Source of the DNA: Bacteroidales bacterium KA00251
GTDB lineage: Bacteria > Bacteroidota > Bacteroidia > Bacteroidales > Porphyromonadaceae
Length of the DNA stretch: 64,000 bases
Reading direction: 5' to 3'
Assembly: GCA_001552775.1 (NCBI GenBank)
Contig: KQ959277.1
Coordinates: 238,227-302,226 of the forward strand
The stretch's first letter is position 1. Every line of letters begins with the position of its first letter. Below the pieces are notes generated by a model. The model was given only the letters and a program-made list of their open reading frames with translations. It had not been told where the DNA came from and made no database searches. The position numbers and the translations under genes are program-made. Positions 26,361 to 35,822 of this stretch are shown in pieces.

Positions 26361-27821
26361 ATGAAAACTTTTTCATTCCGAAGAGACTCACTTGTCTATT
26401 CATTAATACTACTTTTTTCTTCCGCTTTCTTTCTTGGTGCACAAAATAACCCTTCTCCGTCTTCTATGCAGTGTAAAGTGGGAATGGAGTATCAACGATT
26501 TATATGCTCATCTAAGGGAACAAATAGACCCATCGTGCTTACAGTTGAGCCAAACTCTCCTGCTGCTATTGCGGGAATAAAAGTCGGTGATTTTATAGAG
26601 ACGATCAATGGAAAGAAAACCTCTTCCCTAAGTGAAAACGAGATACAGACCATCTTTTCTTCTGCTACAGCTTCCTCTGAAGGGATTTTATTAGAGGTCT
26701 CCAACTTTGGCTACAAACGCGCTCGTCGTACCATTTATCCGCTTTGTTATAGCCGTAGCTACATGGATGAGAGCACACTCGTAGACGCTTTCGCTTTTTA
26801 TAGTTTGGAGGATGCTTCTAGTCGTAAGATTGTTTATCCATTCACTTCTGCAGGAGACAGCGAAACCGCTTATGAAGATTTACTTTATTTTACCTTCTCA
26901 CCATCAGCTACAGATGTGAATGGTAGTGATAATGGAGCTATTGTAAAGATACTATCCAAAGCCTTACAGCAAAAAGGGCTAGTCTACGACGATACAAAGA
27001 GTCAAATCGTGGTAGATTACTATTATTCAATAGCACACAATCCTTATTACAAGGAAGATCAAGTCAAATCCAAAACACCTTCTACTACACTTCGGTACGA
27101 CTTTGACAAAAAAGCATTGGTACCTTATCCTTTGTTGTCTATCGGTGAAGAGAGACAGACAGCTCCTTTTATCCTCACATTTGGGATTACACTCTTCGAT
27201 GGCAAGCAAGCTAATCAAGTGATTTGGAATAGTGAAGCAGTGGAGTTTCTCACAGATGAACTTTCTATCGCTGACTATGTAGCTATGGCTGCTCCAGTTA
27301 TGCTAATGCAGTTCCCTCTTGTCCGCTATAATAGCAACATGCAGCTCAGAGTGGTTGATAAAAACTACTATTATACAGGTATCCTATACGATAGCAACGA
27401 TATGTCTCGTGTAGCCCAAGTGATAAAAAACTCACCTGCCGATCAAGCAGGAATACAAGCAGGTGACTATATTATTGCAATTAACGCAAAACCAATGGCT
27501 AGCCCTAATGAACTCACTCGAGCTTATCGCTCATTTGTCAAGGAGTCTATTTTTTATCGGGATGAGTCAACGATTTATACAGATAGTAAAGGAGTAAAAG
27601 GATGTCGCTATTGGAATCTAAAAGATTACAAGAAGATTCGTCAGCTTTTTGAAAAGAAAAAGTATAAAACCATATTTGCCTATCTCTTTGGTTTCAGCCC
27701 TTATATTTCGGGTGAAGACCTTTCAGGCCAGATATTTTTTGATATAAATAGAGGTGGTATGCCTCATACCATTGCTGTCTCTCCTCAACTTCGTCACTGT
27801 AGCTTTGTCTCACTCGACTAA
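26361..27821 (+). CDS. Secreted protein with two PDZ domains
   Basis: 486 residues. After a signal peptide (about 1-27, FFLGAQ) comes a PDZ domain (about 45-115: VEPNSPAAIAGIKVGDFIETINGKK), a middle region of about 200 residues that resembles DUF4136-like beta domains (YFTFSPSATDVNGSDNGAIVKILSKALQQKGL), and a second PDZ (about 345-400: VIKNSPADQAGIQAGDYIIAINAKP). No protease catalytic triad is visible. It is probably a periplasmic or outer-membrane-associated scaffold. It sits between pncC and gltX in the same operon. Confidence 0.8.
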   Translation: MKTFSFRRDSLVYSLILLFSSAFFLGAQNNPSPSSMQCKVGMEYQRFICSSKGTNRPIVLTVEPNSPAAIAGIKVGDFIETINGKKTSSLSENEIQTIFSSATASSEGILLEVSNFGYKRARRTIYPLCYSRSYMDESTLVDAFAFYSLEDASSRKIVYPFTSAGDSETAYEDLLYFTFSPSATDVNGSDNGAIVKILSKALQQKGLVYDDTKSQIVVDYYYSIAHNPYYKEDQVKSKTPSTTLRYDFDKKALVPYPLLSIGEERQTAPFILTFGITLFDGKQANQVIWNSEAVEFLTDELSIADYVAMAAPVMLMQFPLVRYNSNMQLRVVDKNYYYTGILYDSNDMSRVAQVIKNSPADQAGIQAGDYIIAINAKPMASPNELTRAYRSFVKESIFYRDESTIYTDSKGVKGCRYWNLKDYKKIRQLFEKKKYKTIFAYLFGFSPYISGEDLSGQIFFDINRGGMPHTIAVSPQLRHCSFVSLD

Positions 27822-27838
27822 TTTTTATTTTTTGACCT

Positions 27839-29365
27839 ATGAAAGAACCCAACAACAAACCTAAAGTACGTTTTGCTCCTAGTCCTACGGGACCACTTCA
27901 TATAGGAGGAGTGCGAACTGCGCTATACAACTACCTTTTTGCCCGTCATTTCGGTGGTACCATGCTACTCAGAATTGAGGATACCGATAGTAAACGCTTT
28001 GTCCCAGGTGCCGAAGAGTATATTATAGAGGCACTTCATTGGCTAGGAATAGAGATCGATGAAGGTGTAGGGGTAGGCGGAAATGCAGGTCCCTATAGAC
28101 AGAGTGAGCGACGAGATATCTATCGAAAGTACGTTGAGCAATTGCTAAAAGAGGGAAAGGCCTACAAAGCATACGATACCCCAGAAGAACTTGATGAAAA
28201 ACGAAAAGCAATTCCCAATTTCCAATACGATGCATCCACAAGGATGTCAATGAAAAATAGTCTTACTCTTAGCAAGGAGGAGGCGTGTGATCTGGAGAAG
28301 AGTGGCGTAGCTTATGCTGTGCGTATCCTTATTGAACCTGGCGAAGAAGTGGAGGTTAATGACCTTATTCGTGGAAAAGTTGTGATCAACTCTTCTATAC
28401 TAGACGACAAGGTGCTCTACAAAAGTGCGGATGACTTGCCGACTTACCATCTTGCTAATATTGTAGATGATCACTTAATGGGAATCACTCATGTGATACG
28501 TGGAGAAGAGTGGCTACCTAGTGCTCCACTTCACAAATTGTTGTATAGAGCTTTGGGATGGGAAGAAGAGATGCCTCAATTTGCTCATCTTGCACTTTTG
28601 TTGAAGCCTGATGGAAATGGTAAGTTGTCAAAGCGAGATGGGGATAGATTGGGCTTTCCTGTTTTTCCCTTAGAGTGGCACGATCCTCAATCTGGGGCAA
28701 TATCTACAGGGTATCGCGAATCGGGATATCTTCCAGATGCACTGATCAATTTCCTTGCTCTATTAGGATGGAACCCAGGAGATGATCGGGAAATCCTGAG
28801 TCGTGAAGAACTTATTGCAGCATTCAATCTTGAGCATTGTAGTAAGTCTGGAGCAAAGTTTGACTTTGAAAAAGCACGTTGGTTCAATCAGCATTACATA
28901 CGACAAGCCTCTACGGAGCTACTTGTAGATGTACTTAAAAGTCAACTTCAAAAGAAGGGGATTACACCGTCTCACGATCTTTCAAAAATAGTAAAAGTGG
29001 TACAAGAACGAATTACCCTATTGCCAGATCTTCTTACAGAAACTCTATTCTTTTTTGAAAGACCTACATCCTATGATAGTAAGACTGTAAAAAAACGATG
29101 GAAAGACCAAAGTGCTGCTCAAATGAAAGGCCTTCAAGAGAAGTTGCAAGCGCTTGAGGATTTCTCGGAAGAGTCAATTGATAATTGCATTAAAGAGTAT
29201 ATTACCAGCCACGAATATGGTATGGGTGCTGTGATGAATGTGCTTCGTTTGCTCTTAGTTGGCGATTCTAAAGGACCTCATCTTCACGAAATTATTGCAA
29301 TCTTAGGAAAAGAAGAAACTATAGAGCGTATAGAAAATGGAGTAAAAGCTCTCTCTGAAATTTAG
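27839..29365 (+). CDS. gltX: Glutamate--tRNA ligase
   Basis: 508 residues, class I synthetase. The HIGH motif reads GPLHIGG in [18 protein letters not shown], the KMSKS loop is KLSKRDGDR (about 260), and the anticodon-binding helical C-terminus is complete. It charges tRNA-Glu; whether it also charges tRNA-Gln cannot be told by eye. It is the last gene of the tsaD operon, followed by a terminator at 29454. Confidence 0.98.
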   Translation: MKEPNNKPKVRFAPSPTGPLHIGGVRTALYNYLFARHFGGTMLLRIEDTDSKRFVPGAEEYIIEALHWLGIEIDEGVGVGGNAGPYRQSERRDIYRKYVEQLLKEGKAYKAYDTPEELDEKRKAIPNFQYDASTRMSMKNSLTLSKEEACDLEKSGVAYAVRILIEPGEEVEVNDLIRGKVVINSSILDDKVLYKSADDLPTYHLANIVDDHLMGITHVIRGEEWLPSAPLHKLLYRALGWEEEMPQFAHLALLLKPDGNGKLSKRDGDRLGFPVFPLEWHDPQSGAISTGYRESGYLPDALINFLALLGWNPGDDREILSREELIAAFNLEHCSKSGAKFDFEKARWFNQHYIRQASTELLVDVLKSQLQKKGITPSHDLSKIVKVVQERITLLPDLLTETLFFFERPTSYDSKTVKKRWKDQSAAQMKGLQEKLQALEDFSEESIDNCIKEYITSHEYGMGAVMNVLRLLLVGDSKGPHLHEIIAILGKEETIERIENGVKALSEI

Positions 29366-29453
29366 TCTTATCCTAGCTAATCAAAAAAACTCTAATGGGG
29401 TACACTTAAGGGATAATCATACTATAAAAACTTTAGTACTCCTTATAAAAAGA

Positions 29454-29494
29454 CCTTAGGAACTTTTAGTCGAAAGTTCCTAAGGCTTTATTTT
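29454..29494 (+). terminator. Terminator of the gltX operon
   Basis: A 13-bp perfect stem (CCTTAGGAACTTT at 29454-29466, AAAGTTCCTAAGG at 29473-29485) has a 6-base loop and the tail CTTTATTTT. It starts 88 bases after the gltX stop. The GGAACTTT/AAAGTTCC core recurs at 60861 and, slightly changed, at 43435. Confidence 0.85.
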
Positions 29495-29495
29495 A

Positions 29496-29531
29496 ATTCT
29501 CTTGAAGATTATACATAATCTTCAAGAGAAT
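29496..29531. repeat. Perfect 15-bp inverted repeat
   Basis: ATTCTCTTGAAGATT (29496-29510) is the exact reverse complement of AATCTTCAAGAGAAT (29517-29531), loop of 6. It directly follows the gltX terminator and has no T tail. It could be a second, bidirectional transcription barrier or a small structured RNA. From 29532 to 29649 nothing else was recognised. Confidence 0.7.
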
Positions 29532-29649
29532 AGTTTATTGATTTCTAGCAAGCTTGCTCTAGGTCTCTATGCAAGAATTGAAAGGAAATAATAATATTCA
29601 AAAAGAGTCTTGTTCCTTTCTATATTCTCCTCACTCTTAGAAGATGTAT

Positions 29650-29675
29650 TACCTTTGTATTAGGCTTATAAGCCT
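29650..29675 (+). promoter_or_regulatory. pyrK promoter box with a palindrome at the transcript start
   Basis: TACCTTTG at 29650-29657 is an exact -7 match. The 14-bp perfect palindrome AGGCTTATAAGCCT (29662-29675) begins at the predicted transcription start. It could be an operator or a 5' hairpin of the pyrK-pyrD mRNA. The leader to the ATG is about 36 bases. Confidence 0.5.
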
Positions 29676-29697
29676 CCCCTAGAAACTGATTACAACC

Positions 29698-30474
29698 ATG
29701 AAGCATTATCTTGTCGAAACAGAGATTGTACAAAACAAAGCACTCAACGATGTGTACTATCTCCTTGAAGTACGATTGCCAGCTTCACAATGCAAGATGT
29801 GGACACCTCGAGCTGGTATGTTTCTTCAAATTAAGTCAGACGCTCCAGAAGTCCTACTTCGCCGACCTCTGTCCATCGCATATTATCACAAAGAAGAGGG
29901 AATACTAGGCATATTGATCCAAAAAGTGGGCAAGGCTACCCATCAGTGGAGTCAACTCCCTTTAGGCAGTATGCTCAATATAATAGGACCATTGGGCAAT
30001 AGCTTCACAACTGATCCTGCTTATGTGGGCAAAAAACCTCTGCTCGTAGCAGGAGGAGTAGGTGTAGCTCCTATGCGGATGCTTGCCGAAGAGCTCTCTA
30101 TGCAGGGCATAGTTCCCACTATATTTTATGGTGCCCGTAACAAAGAGTTGCTTGTCTTTACCAAAGAAATGGAAAGTTGGGGACAACTTAAAATAGCAAC
30201 CGAGGATGGCTCTGTAGGTGTAAAGGGCTTTGTAACATCGTTGCCTGAATGGGAAAATGAGTATAGTGCAATCTATACGTGTGGTCCTCGTGTGATGATG
30301 AATGCTGTAATGAAACTTGCTAAGGAAAGGAAAATATCGTGCGAAGTATCGCTCGAAAACATGATGGCATGTGGTATAGGAGCTTGTCTTTGCTGTGTTG
30401 AAAAGACTACGAAAGGGCATGTTTGTGTGTGTAAGGAGGGGCCTGTAATGAATGCTGATAAGCTAATAGTTTAA
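29698..30474 (+). CDS. pyrK: Dihydroorotate dehydrogenase B, electron-transfer subunit
   Basis: 258 residues. It passes electrons from dihydroorotate (via PyrD FMN) through FAD and a [2Fe-2S] cluster to NAD. The FAD-binding RRPLSIA, the NAD-binding [15 protein letters not shown] and the ACGPRVMM-type [11 protein letters not shown] are visible. The cluster cysteines are C-GIGA-C-LC-C...C (about 225-245). It is followed after 4 bases by pyrD, its partner subunit. Confidence 0.95.
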   Translation: MKHYLVETEIVQNKALNDVYYLLEVRLPASQCKMWTPRAGMFLQIKSDAPEVLLRRPLSIAYYHKEEGILGILIQKVGKATHQWSQLPLGSMLNIIGPLGNSFTTDPAYVGKKPLLVAGGVGVAPMRMLAEELSMQGIVPTIFYGARNKELLVFTKEMESWGQLKIATEDGSVGVKGFVTSLPEWENEYSAIYTCGPRVMMNAVMKLAKERKISCEVSLENMMACGIGACLCCVEKTTKGHVCVCKEGPVMNADKLIV

Positions 30475-30478
30475 CACT

Positions 30479-31393
30479 ATGAAAGGAATTGATTTAGGAC
30501 GAGGTCTTATTTTAAGAAACCCAGTCTTAGGAGCTTCAGGTACCTATGGATATGGTACTGAGTATACAGACTTTTTAGATCTTTCCTCTATAGGAGGAGT
30601 GGTAGTAAAAGGAACCACATTGTATGCCAGAGAGGGAAATCTATATCCTAGGATGGCTGAAACACCTTCTGGTATGCTTAATGCTGTTGGCCTCCAAAAT
30701 AAGGGAGTACATTACTTTGTTGAAGAAATTTACCCTCTGATCCAAAAATATCCTACAGTGATGATCGTCAATGTAAGTGGTTCCTCAATCAAGGATTATG
30801 TAGAAACGGCAGAGATTATAAATTCGCTAGAGCACATTCCTGCAATTGAGCTCAATATTTCATGTCCTAATGTCAAAGAGGGTGGTATGGCTTTTGGTAC
30901 TACTCCAGAGGGAGCGAATGAAGTGGTGAGGGCTGTACGTAAGGTCTACAAGAAACACCTAATGGTAAAGCTTACTCCCAACGTTACAGATATTACAAAG
31001 ATTGCACTTGCTGTAGAGGAAGCTGGAGCAGATAGTCTTTCGCTTATCAATACTCTTCTAGGAATGGCTATAGACATTAAAACGCAACGCCCCAAGTTGA
31101 GTACGGTTACAGGAGGACTCTCGGGACCAGCTGTTCGACCTATCGCTGTAAGAATGGTCTGGCAGGTAAAGCAGAAAGTAAGTATACCAGTAGTTGGGCT
31201 AGGAGGAATTGCTTGCTGGGAAGATGCGATTGAGTTTATGCTTGCTGGAGCTTCTGCAGTACAAATTGGGACCTTTAACTTTGTCGATCCTACTATTTGT
31301 GGAAAAGTAGCAAAGGGCATTTGTGACTATATGAAGCAAAAGGGCTATACCTCCTATAATGAACTCACAGGAGCATTGAAACTTGAGTGCTAG
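30479..31393 (+). CDS. pyrD: Dihydroorotate dehydrogenase B, catalytic subunit
   Basis: 304 residues, FMN-dependent TIM barrel. It oxidises dihydroorotate to orotate in pyrimidine synthesis. [20 protein letters not shown], the catalytic-Cys region [11 protein letters not shown] (class 1B uses Cys), KLTPNVTDI and [26 protein letters not shown] are all present. It forms a heterotetramer with PyrK. No transcription terminator was evident before ribE, which has its own promoter box. Confidence 0.97.
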   Translation: MKGIDLGRGLILRNPVLGASGTYGYGTEYTDFLDLSSIGGVVVKGTTLYAREGNLYPRMAETPSGMLNAVGLQNKGVHYFVEEIYPLIQKYPTVMIVNVSGSSIKDYVETAEIINSLEHIPAIELNISCPNVKEGGMAFGTTPEGANEVVRAVRKVYKKHLMVKLTPNVTDITKIALAVEEAGADSLSLINTLLGMAIDIKTQRPKLSTVTGGLSGPAVRPIAVRMVWQVKQKVSIPVVGLGGIACWEDAIEFMLAGASAVQIGTFNFVDPTICGKVAKGICDYMKQKGYTSYNELTGALKLEC

Positions 31394-31473
31394 TAGAGAG
31401 AGCTTTCACTCCTATTTTAGTAATATAAAGGATGATCTAATTGGATTAAGGACGTAAGGCGGCCAAAAATGCT

Positions 31474-31481
31474 TACCTTTG
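31474..31481 (+). promoter_or_regulatory. -7 promoter box of ribE
   Basis: TACCTTTG, an exact match, with a leader of about 33 bases before the ATG at 31519. No FMN riboswitch could fit in this short leader. Confidence 0.55.
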
Positions 31482-31518
31482 CAGAAAGAGTGTATACAGA
31501 AAAAAGATTGATAAAAAT

Positions 31519-32121
31519 ATGTTTTCAGGAATAGTTGAAGGAACGGCACGCGTTGTAAAGCTAGAGAAGGAGGGAAGCAATTTGCATCTCACCCTTACGA
31601 GTCCTTTTGAAGAGTCACTTCGAATTGACCAAAGTGTCTCTCATAATGGTGTTTGTCTCACAGTGGTAGCAATAGACGATAAGAACTATACCGTAACGGC
31701 TGTACAAGAGACGTTAGATCGCTCCAACTTGGGAATGCTTAAAGAGGGAGACCTTGTAAACGTAGAACGGAGTATGAAAATAAATGGTCGACTTGATGGT
31801 CACATTGTACAAGGACACGTCGATGGTATTGCCAAGTGTACCTCACGAAGAGAAGCAGAAGGAAGCTATTTTTATCGCTTTGAATACGAATACGACAAGG
31901 AAAAAGCCAAGCAAGGATACATTACCGTGGAAAAAGGAAGTTGTACAGTAAACGGTGTTAGTCTTACCGTTTTTAATACGACTCTCAATAGCTTTGAAGT
32001 AGCGATTATCCCATACACCTTTCACCATACTAACTTCCAAAGTATTGAAGTGGGTACCATCGTAAACTTAGAGTTTGATATTATAGGTAAATATATCGCT
32101 AAGCTGAAAAGTGTCGAATAA
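31519..32121 (+). CDS. ribE: Riboflavin synthase alpha subunit
   Basis: 200 residues with two lumazine-binding repeats (about 1-95 and 96-195). It dismutates two 6,7-dimethyl-8-ribityllumazine molecules to riboflavin. MFSGIVEGTARV, the SHNGVCLTVV and the second-repeat VNGVSLTVFN motifs, and DGHIVQGHVDG are intact. It supplies flavin in a region with many flavoproteins (PyrK, PyrD, NfnAB, flavodoxins). Confidence 0.97.
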   Translation: MFSGIVEGTARVVKLEKEGSNLHLTLTSPFEESLRIDQSVSHNGVCLTVVAIDDKNYTVTAVQETLDRSNLGMLKEGDLVNVERSMKINGRLDGHIVQGHVDGIAKCTSRREAEGSYFYRFEYEYDKEKAKQGYITVEKGSCTVNGVSLTVFNTTLNSFEVAIIPYTFHHTNFQSIEVGTIVNLEFDIIGKYIAKLKSVE

Positions 32122-32182
32122 ATAAGCAAGACCTATTGATAAGCACCTCGCCCTCTTGTTGTCCAATTTTTGCAATGTATCT

Positions 32183-33364
32183 ATGGATCGTTTTCTCAAA
32201 CTGAGTTTTCTGGGACTATTCTTTTCACTCTGTGTGGGAGTGGTATCCTGCGATCCCTATAGTAAACCCCACGAGCCTCACGAGCAAAATACGTTGCTGC
32301 TTACTGATAAGGTAGGAGCGACTATTTCTACCGTACCAGCAGGAGGTAAACAAATTTTATTGCAGCTAAAGTCGTCATCAGAATGGAAACTCTCCTTAGA
32401 AGGCGATTCTTTTGTAGCCTTTTCTCCTAATGAAGGCGGTCAAGGGGAGTTCTCTTTAATTCTTACCATAGCTCCTAATGAGGGTGAAGAACGAAGAGCA
32501 GTCCTTGTGGCTAGAATGCAAGGGAAAGAAGGTGCTTCCGCTCGATATACGATTGTACAACAGGGGAAAACCTCTCATGGAGGATCTTCTCTTGTGGGTG
32601 AAGAAAACATTCAGGGAGATATTTCACTTATTGAACTTCCTAGACTTAGCGGAAAAGCCACAGACTACTTTATTACCCATCGAGTAGAAGGTGGGAAAAA
32701 AGTAAACTACTCTTTGGAATACAACGTAGATGCTCACCATTCGCGTTGGGTTTGTTTTAGTTTTGATGCAGAAACCAAGCAAATCAATACGGGGAGAAGT
32801 AATGCTTGGGGCTGGGATCCACAAGTCCCTGCGGAGTATGAGGTCTATAGAAATGACTTTGAGAGCAGAATCTTTGCAAGGGGTCATCTAGTAGCTAGCC
32901 ATGATAGAGTGTTTTCATCAGAGGCCAATATGCAAACCTTTTACTATACCAATATGAGTCCGCAAAGACACTCTTTTAATGAAGGAGTATGGCTGCAAAT
33001 GGAGCAGGTAGTACAAACGTGGGGTCGGAGTTTGAAACAAACAGATGTACTCTATGTAGCAAAAGGAGGTACTATACGTCCAGACCAAATAGAAAGTCGT
33101 AGAAGCAACAATAAACTAGTAGTGCCAAAGTACTACTGGATGGCTCTGCTTAAGAAAACAAAAAAAGGATGGAGTGCTATAGGATTACTTGCAGAGCATA
33201 GTAAACCTAGTAAAGTAACCCGACTCCAGAATCAAGCACTTTCAATTGACCAACTTGAAGAGTTTACTGGGCTAGACTTCTTCTTTAACCTCCCCGATGA
33301 AGTGGAGAATAGAGTAGAGGCCTTAGACCCTCAAACTATCCTTACCGAGTGGCCTGGATTGTAA
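32183..33364 (+). CDS. DNA/RNA non-specific endonuclease lipoprotein with BACON-like domain
   Basis: 393 residues from the ATG at 32183; an upstream TTG would spoil the signal peptide. The lipobox VVSC places the lipidated cysteine at residue 23, followed by a linker and a beta-sandwich (about 40-130, ILLQLKSSSEWKLSLEG...) like the BACON domain of Bacteroidetes surface proteins. The rest is the NUC nuclease domain: ARGHLVASHDR with the catalytic His (usually DRGH; the first Asp is Ala here), then NMSPQRHSFNEGVWLQMEQ carrying the metal-binding Asn. It probably degrades nucleic acid outside the cell or in the periplasm for nutrition. Confidence 0.85.
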   Translation: MDRFLKLSFLGLFFSLCVGVVSCDPYSKPHEPHEQNTLLLTDKVGATISTVPAGGKQILLQLKSSSEWKLSLEGDSFVAFSPNEGGQGEFSLILTIAPNEGEERRAVLVARMQGKEGASARYTIVQQGKTSHGGSSLVGEENIQGDISLIELPRLSGKATDYFITHRVEGGKKVNYSLEYNVDAHHSRWVCFSFDAETKQINTGRSNAWGWDPQVPAEYEVYRNDFESRIFARGHLVASHDRVFSSEANMQTFYYTNMSPQRHSFNEGVWLQMEQVVQTWGRSLKQTDVLYVAKGGTIRPDQIESRRSNNKLVVPKYYWMALLKKTKKGWSAIGLLAEHSKPSKVTRLQNQALSIDQLEEFTGLDFFFNLPDEVENRVEALDPQTILTEWPGL

Positions 33365-33492
33365 AAGTATAAGCAGATAAAGTTGCAAAAAAGGAAATAT
33401 AACAAAAGGCCAATCCGATAGAAGTGCTCCTCATGCCTTTTAGTAGGATGCCAGCTTTATTAGAATAAGAATAAGATCAGCTGAGAAGACCA

Positions 33493-34290
33493 ATGAATCT
33501 GATTGTAGAGAAGAAGAATTTTTCTGAGAAGGTGGTAATGCTACGCGTTGAAGCACCGCGTATCGCTAGAGCTCGTAAGCCAGGACACTTTGTCATAGTG
33601 CGTGTAAGTGAAACGGGCGAAAGAATACCTCTTACCATCGCTAGTGCCAATGAAAAAGAAGGTACGATAACACTAGTAATACAAGCTGTAGGCTCATCAT
33701 CACAAAGAATAAACGCTTTAAAGGTGGGAGATTACTTGCACGATGTGGTAGGTCCTCTTGGGCGTCCTACTGAAATTGAAAAGGTGGGAACTGTAGTTTG
33801 TGCTGGTGGGGGTGTAGGTGTCGCTCCATTATATCCTATTGTAGAGGGGTTTCACAAGGCTGGAAACCGCGTAATTGTAGTTTTGGCAGCACGTAATAAA
33901 GACCTTGTTATCCTAGAAGATGAGATGAAAAAAGTCTCTGATGAAGTGATTGTCATGACTGACGATGGTTCCAGTGGTCGCAAAGGTCTTGTAACGGCAG
34001 GAGTTGAAGAAGTGATCAAACGAGAAAAAGTAGACCGTTGTATTACGATTGGTCCTGCAATAATGATGAAGTTTGTAGCCAAACTCACCAAAGAATACAA
34101 CATCCCTACTGTATCTTCATTAAACGCTATTATGGTTGATGGAACTGGTATGTGCGGAGCATGTAGAGTGACGGTAGGAGGTCAGCGTAAGTTTGTCTGT
34201 GTAGATGGTCCTGAATTTGACGCACACCAGGTAGACTTTGATGAATTACTAATGCGTTTGAATTCTTACAAGACACCTCTTAAGAAATAA
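33493..34290 (+). CDS. nfnA: FAD/NAD-binding subunit of an NfnAB/SudAB-type oxidoreductase
   Basis: 265 residues: ferredoxin-NADP reductase fold with FAD-binding RIPLTIA, NAD-binding VVCAGGGVGVAPLYPI, and a [2Fe-2S] cluster region with CGACRVTVGGQRKFVC. It resembles PyrK, but the context differs: the gene 13 bases downstream is a GltB-small-chain-like protein, the partner in NADH-dependent ferredoxin:NADP oxidoreductase (Nfn) or sulfide dehydrogenase. I favour Nfn; the electron acceptors are inferred from the family. Confidence 0.85.
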   Translation: MNLIVEKKNFSEKVVMLRVEAPRIARARKPGHFVIVRVSETGERIPLTIASANEKEGTITLVIQAVGSSSQRINALKVGDYLHDVVGPLGRPTEIEKVGTVVCAGGGVGVAPLYPIVEGFHKAGNRVIVVLAARNKDLVILEDEMKKVSDEVIVMTDDGSSGRKGLVTAGVEEVIKREKVDRCITIGPAIMMKFVAKLTKEYNIPTVSSLNAIMVDGTGMCGACRVTVGGQRKFVCVDGPEFDAHQVDFDELLMRLNSYKTPLKK

Positions 34291-34303
34291 GGATACGACA
34301 AAT

Positions 34304-35800
34304 ATGAAGAATCTTGATTTAGACCTCATAAAAGAAAGAAGAGAACAACCTTGGAGAGAAGAGCTTAGAAAAAGTAAAAAGCCAAAAGAGAGAAATAGCG
34401 TTCCTCGTGTTAAAATGCCAGAGGCACCAATCGAAGAACGAATTAGTTCGCTCACTATAGAGGTGAACCAAGGACTAACGGAAGAGCAAGCTCTTCTTGA
34501 AGCCACGCGATGTCTTGATTGTCCTAAACCTAGTTGCATGATTGGTTGTCCTGTAGAGATACATATTCCTTCATTTATCAAGTTTGTTGAGGCTGGTAAA
34601 TATCTTGATGCAGCGAAAATTATTAGAGAAACCTCCTCTTTACCTGCTGTATGTGGTAGGGTATGCCCTCAAGAGAGGCAATGCGAATCCCAATGTGTAT
34701 ATAATGCAATGAAAAAGCCACCTGTAGCCATAGGATACCTTGAGCGTTTTGTGGCCGACTATGAAAGAGAATACGATCAAAGTCATCCAAAGAAAGCAGA
34801 AGAAACTCATATTACTCCTCAACTCAATGGAATGAAGGTAGCGGTAGTAGGTAGTGGTCCTGCAGGACTTTCTTTTGCAGGTGATATGGCAAAACTGGGA
34901 TATCAAGTAAATGTATTTGAAGCTCTTCATGATGTTGGTGGTGTCTTGAAGTATGGTATTCCAGAGTACCGACTTCCCAATAGTGTTGTAGAAGCCGAAA
35001 TCCAAAAGCTTAGAGACCTTGGAGTGACCTTCGAAACCAATACTATTATTGGGGCTACACTCTCTCAAGAAGATCTTGAAGAAATGGGATTCGATGGAGT
35101 CTTTGTCGCTTCTGGAGCAGGACTTCCCAATTTTATGGGAATTCCTGGTGAAAATTACATAGGAGTGATGAGTAGCAACGAATATTTAACTCGTGTCAAC
35201 CTAATGCATGCTAGGGGATTAGAAAGTGAAACCCCTGTAATGTTAGGTGAAAACGTTGCAGTTATTGGTGGAGGAAATACAGCGATGGATTCGGTGCGTA
35301 CAGCAAAGAGACTCGGAGCTAAGCGTGCAATGATCATTTATCGTCGTAGTCTTGAGGAGATGCCTGCTCGTCTTGAGGAAGTACACCATGCTATGGATGA
35401 AGGAGTTGAGTTTCTCAACCTACACAATCCTATTGAGTATAAGTCGGATGAAAATGGACGTGTAAAGACGATGCTCCTCCAAAAGATGGAGCTTGGAGAG
35501 CCTGATGCCTCAGGTAGACGTCGTCCTGTACCCATAGAAGGAGCAATTGAAGAGATCCCTGTAGACGTTGTCGTGGTGAGTATAGGTGTATCTCCTAATC
35601 CTCTTGTACCAAATAACTTTAATGGGCTTAAAATTTCTCCTAAAGGCACGATTTTGGTCAATGAAGACAATCAGACCGATGTACCTAAGATCTTTGCTGG
35701 TGGAGACATCGTGAGAGGAGGAGCTACGGTTATCCTAGCTATGGGCGACGGTAGAAAGGCTGCTGCCGCCATGGATGAATACCTAAAAAATAAAAAGTAA
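34304..35800 (+). CDS. nfnB: NADPH-dependent oxidoreductase, NfnB/GltD-like subunit
   Basis: 498 residues. The N-terminus has two [4Fe-4S] cysteine clusters (CLDCPKPSCMIGCPVEIHIP and CGRVCPQERQCESQCVY). Two dinucleotide-binding domains follow (VVGSGPAGLSFAGDMAKLGYQVNVFEA and VIGGGNTAMDSVRTAKRLGA), and a C-terminal FAD contact (FAGGDIVRGGATVILAMGDGRKAA). It pairs with the upstream gene to move electrons between NADPH, NADH and ferredoxin by flavin bifurcation. Old annotation as glutamate synthase small subunit reflects the fold; no gltB is present here. Confidence 0.88.
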   Translation: MKNLDLDLIKERREQPWREELRKSKKPKERNSVPRVKMPEAPIEERISSLTIEVNQGLTEEQALLEATRCLDCPKPSCMIGCPVEIHIPSFIKFVEAGKYLDAAKIIRETSSLPAVCGRVCPQERQCESQCVYNAMKKPPVAIGYLERFVADYEREYDQSHPKKAEETHITPQLNGMKVAVVGSGPAGLSFAGDMAKLGYQVNVFEALHDVGGVLKYGIPEYRLPNSVVEAEIQKLRDLGVTFETNTIIGATLSQEDLEEMGFDGVFVASGAGLPNFMGIPGENYIGVMSSNEYLTRVNLMHARGLESETPVMLGENVAVIGGGNTAMDSVRTAKRLGAKRAMIIYRRSLEEMPARLEEVHHAMDEGVEFLNLHNPIEYKSDENGRVKTMLLQKMELGEPDASGRRRPVPIEGAIEEIPVDVVVVSIGVSPNPLVPNNFNGLKISPKGTILVNEDNQTDVPKIFAGGDIVRGGATVILAMGDGRKAAAAMDEYLKNKK

Positions 35801-35822
35801 ACCGATGTAAATCGAGTTTCCT

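Noticed and set aside
34304-35800. Glutamate synthase small chain (GltD)
   Set aside because: No large chain nearby and a PyrK-like partner upstream; the Nfn/Sud assignment fits better.
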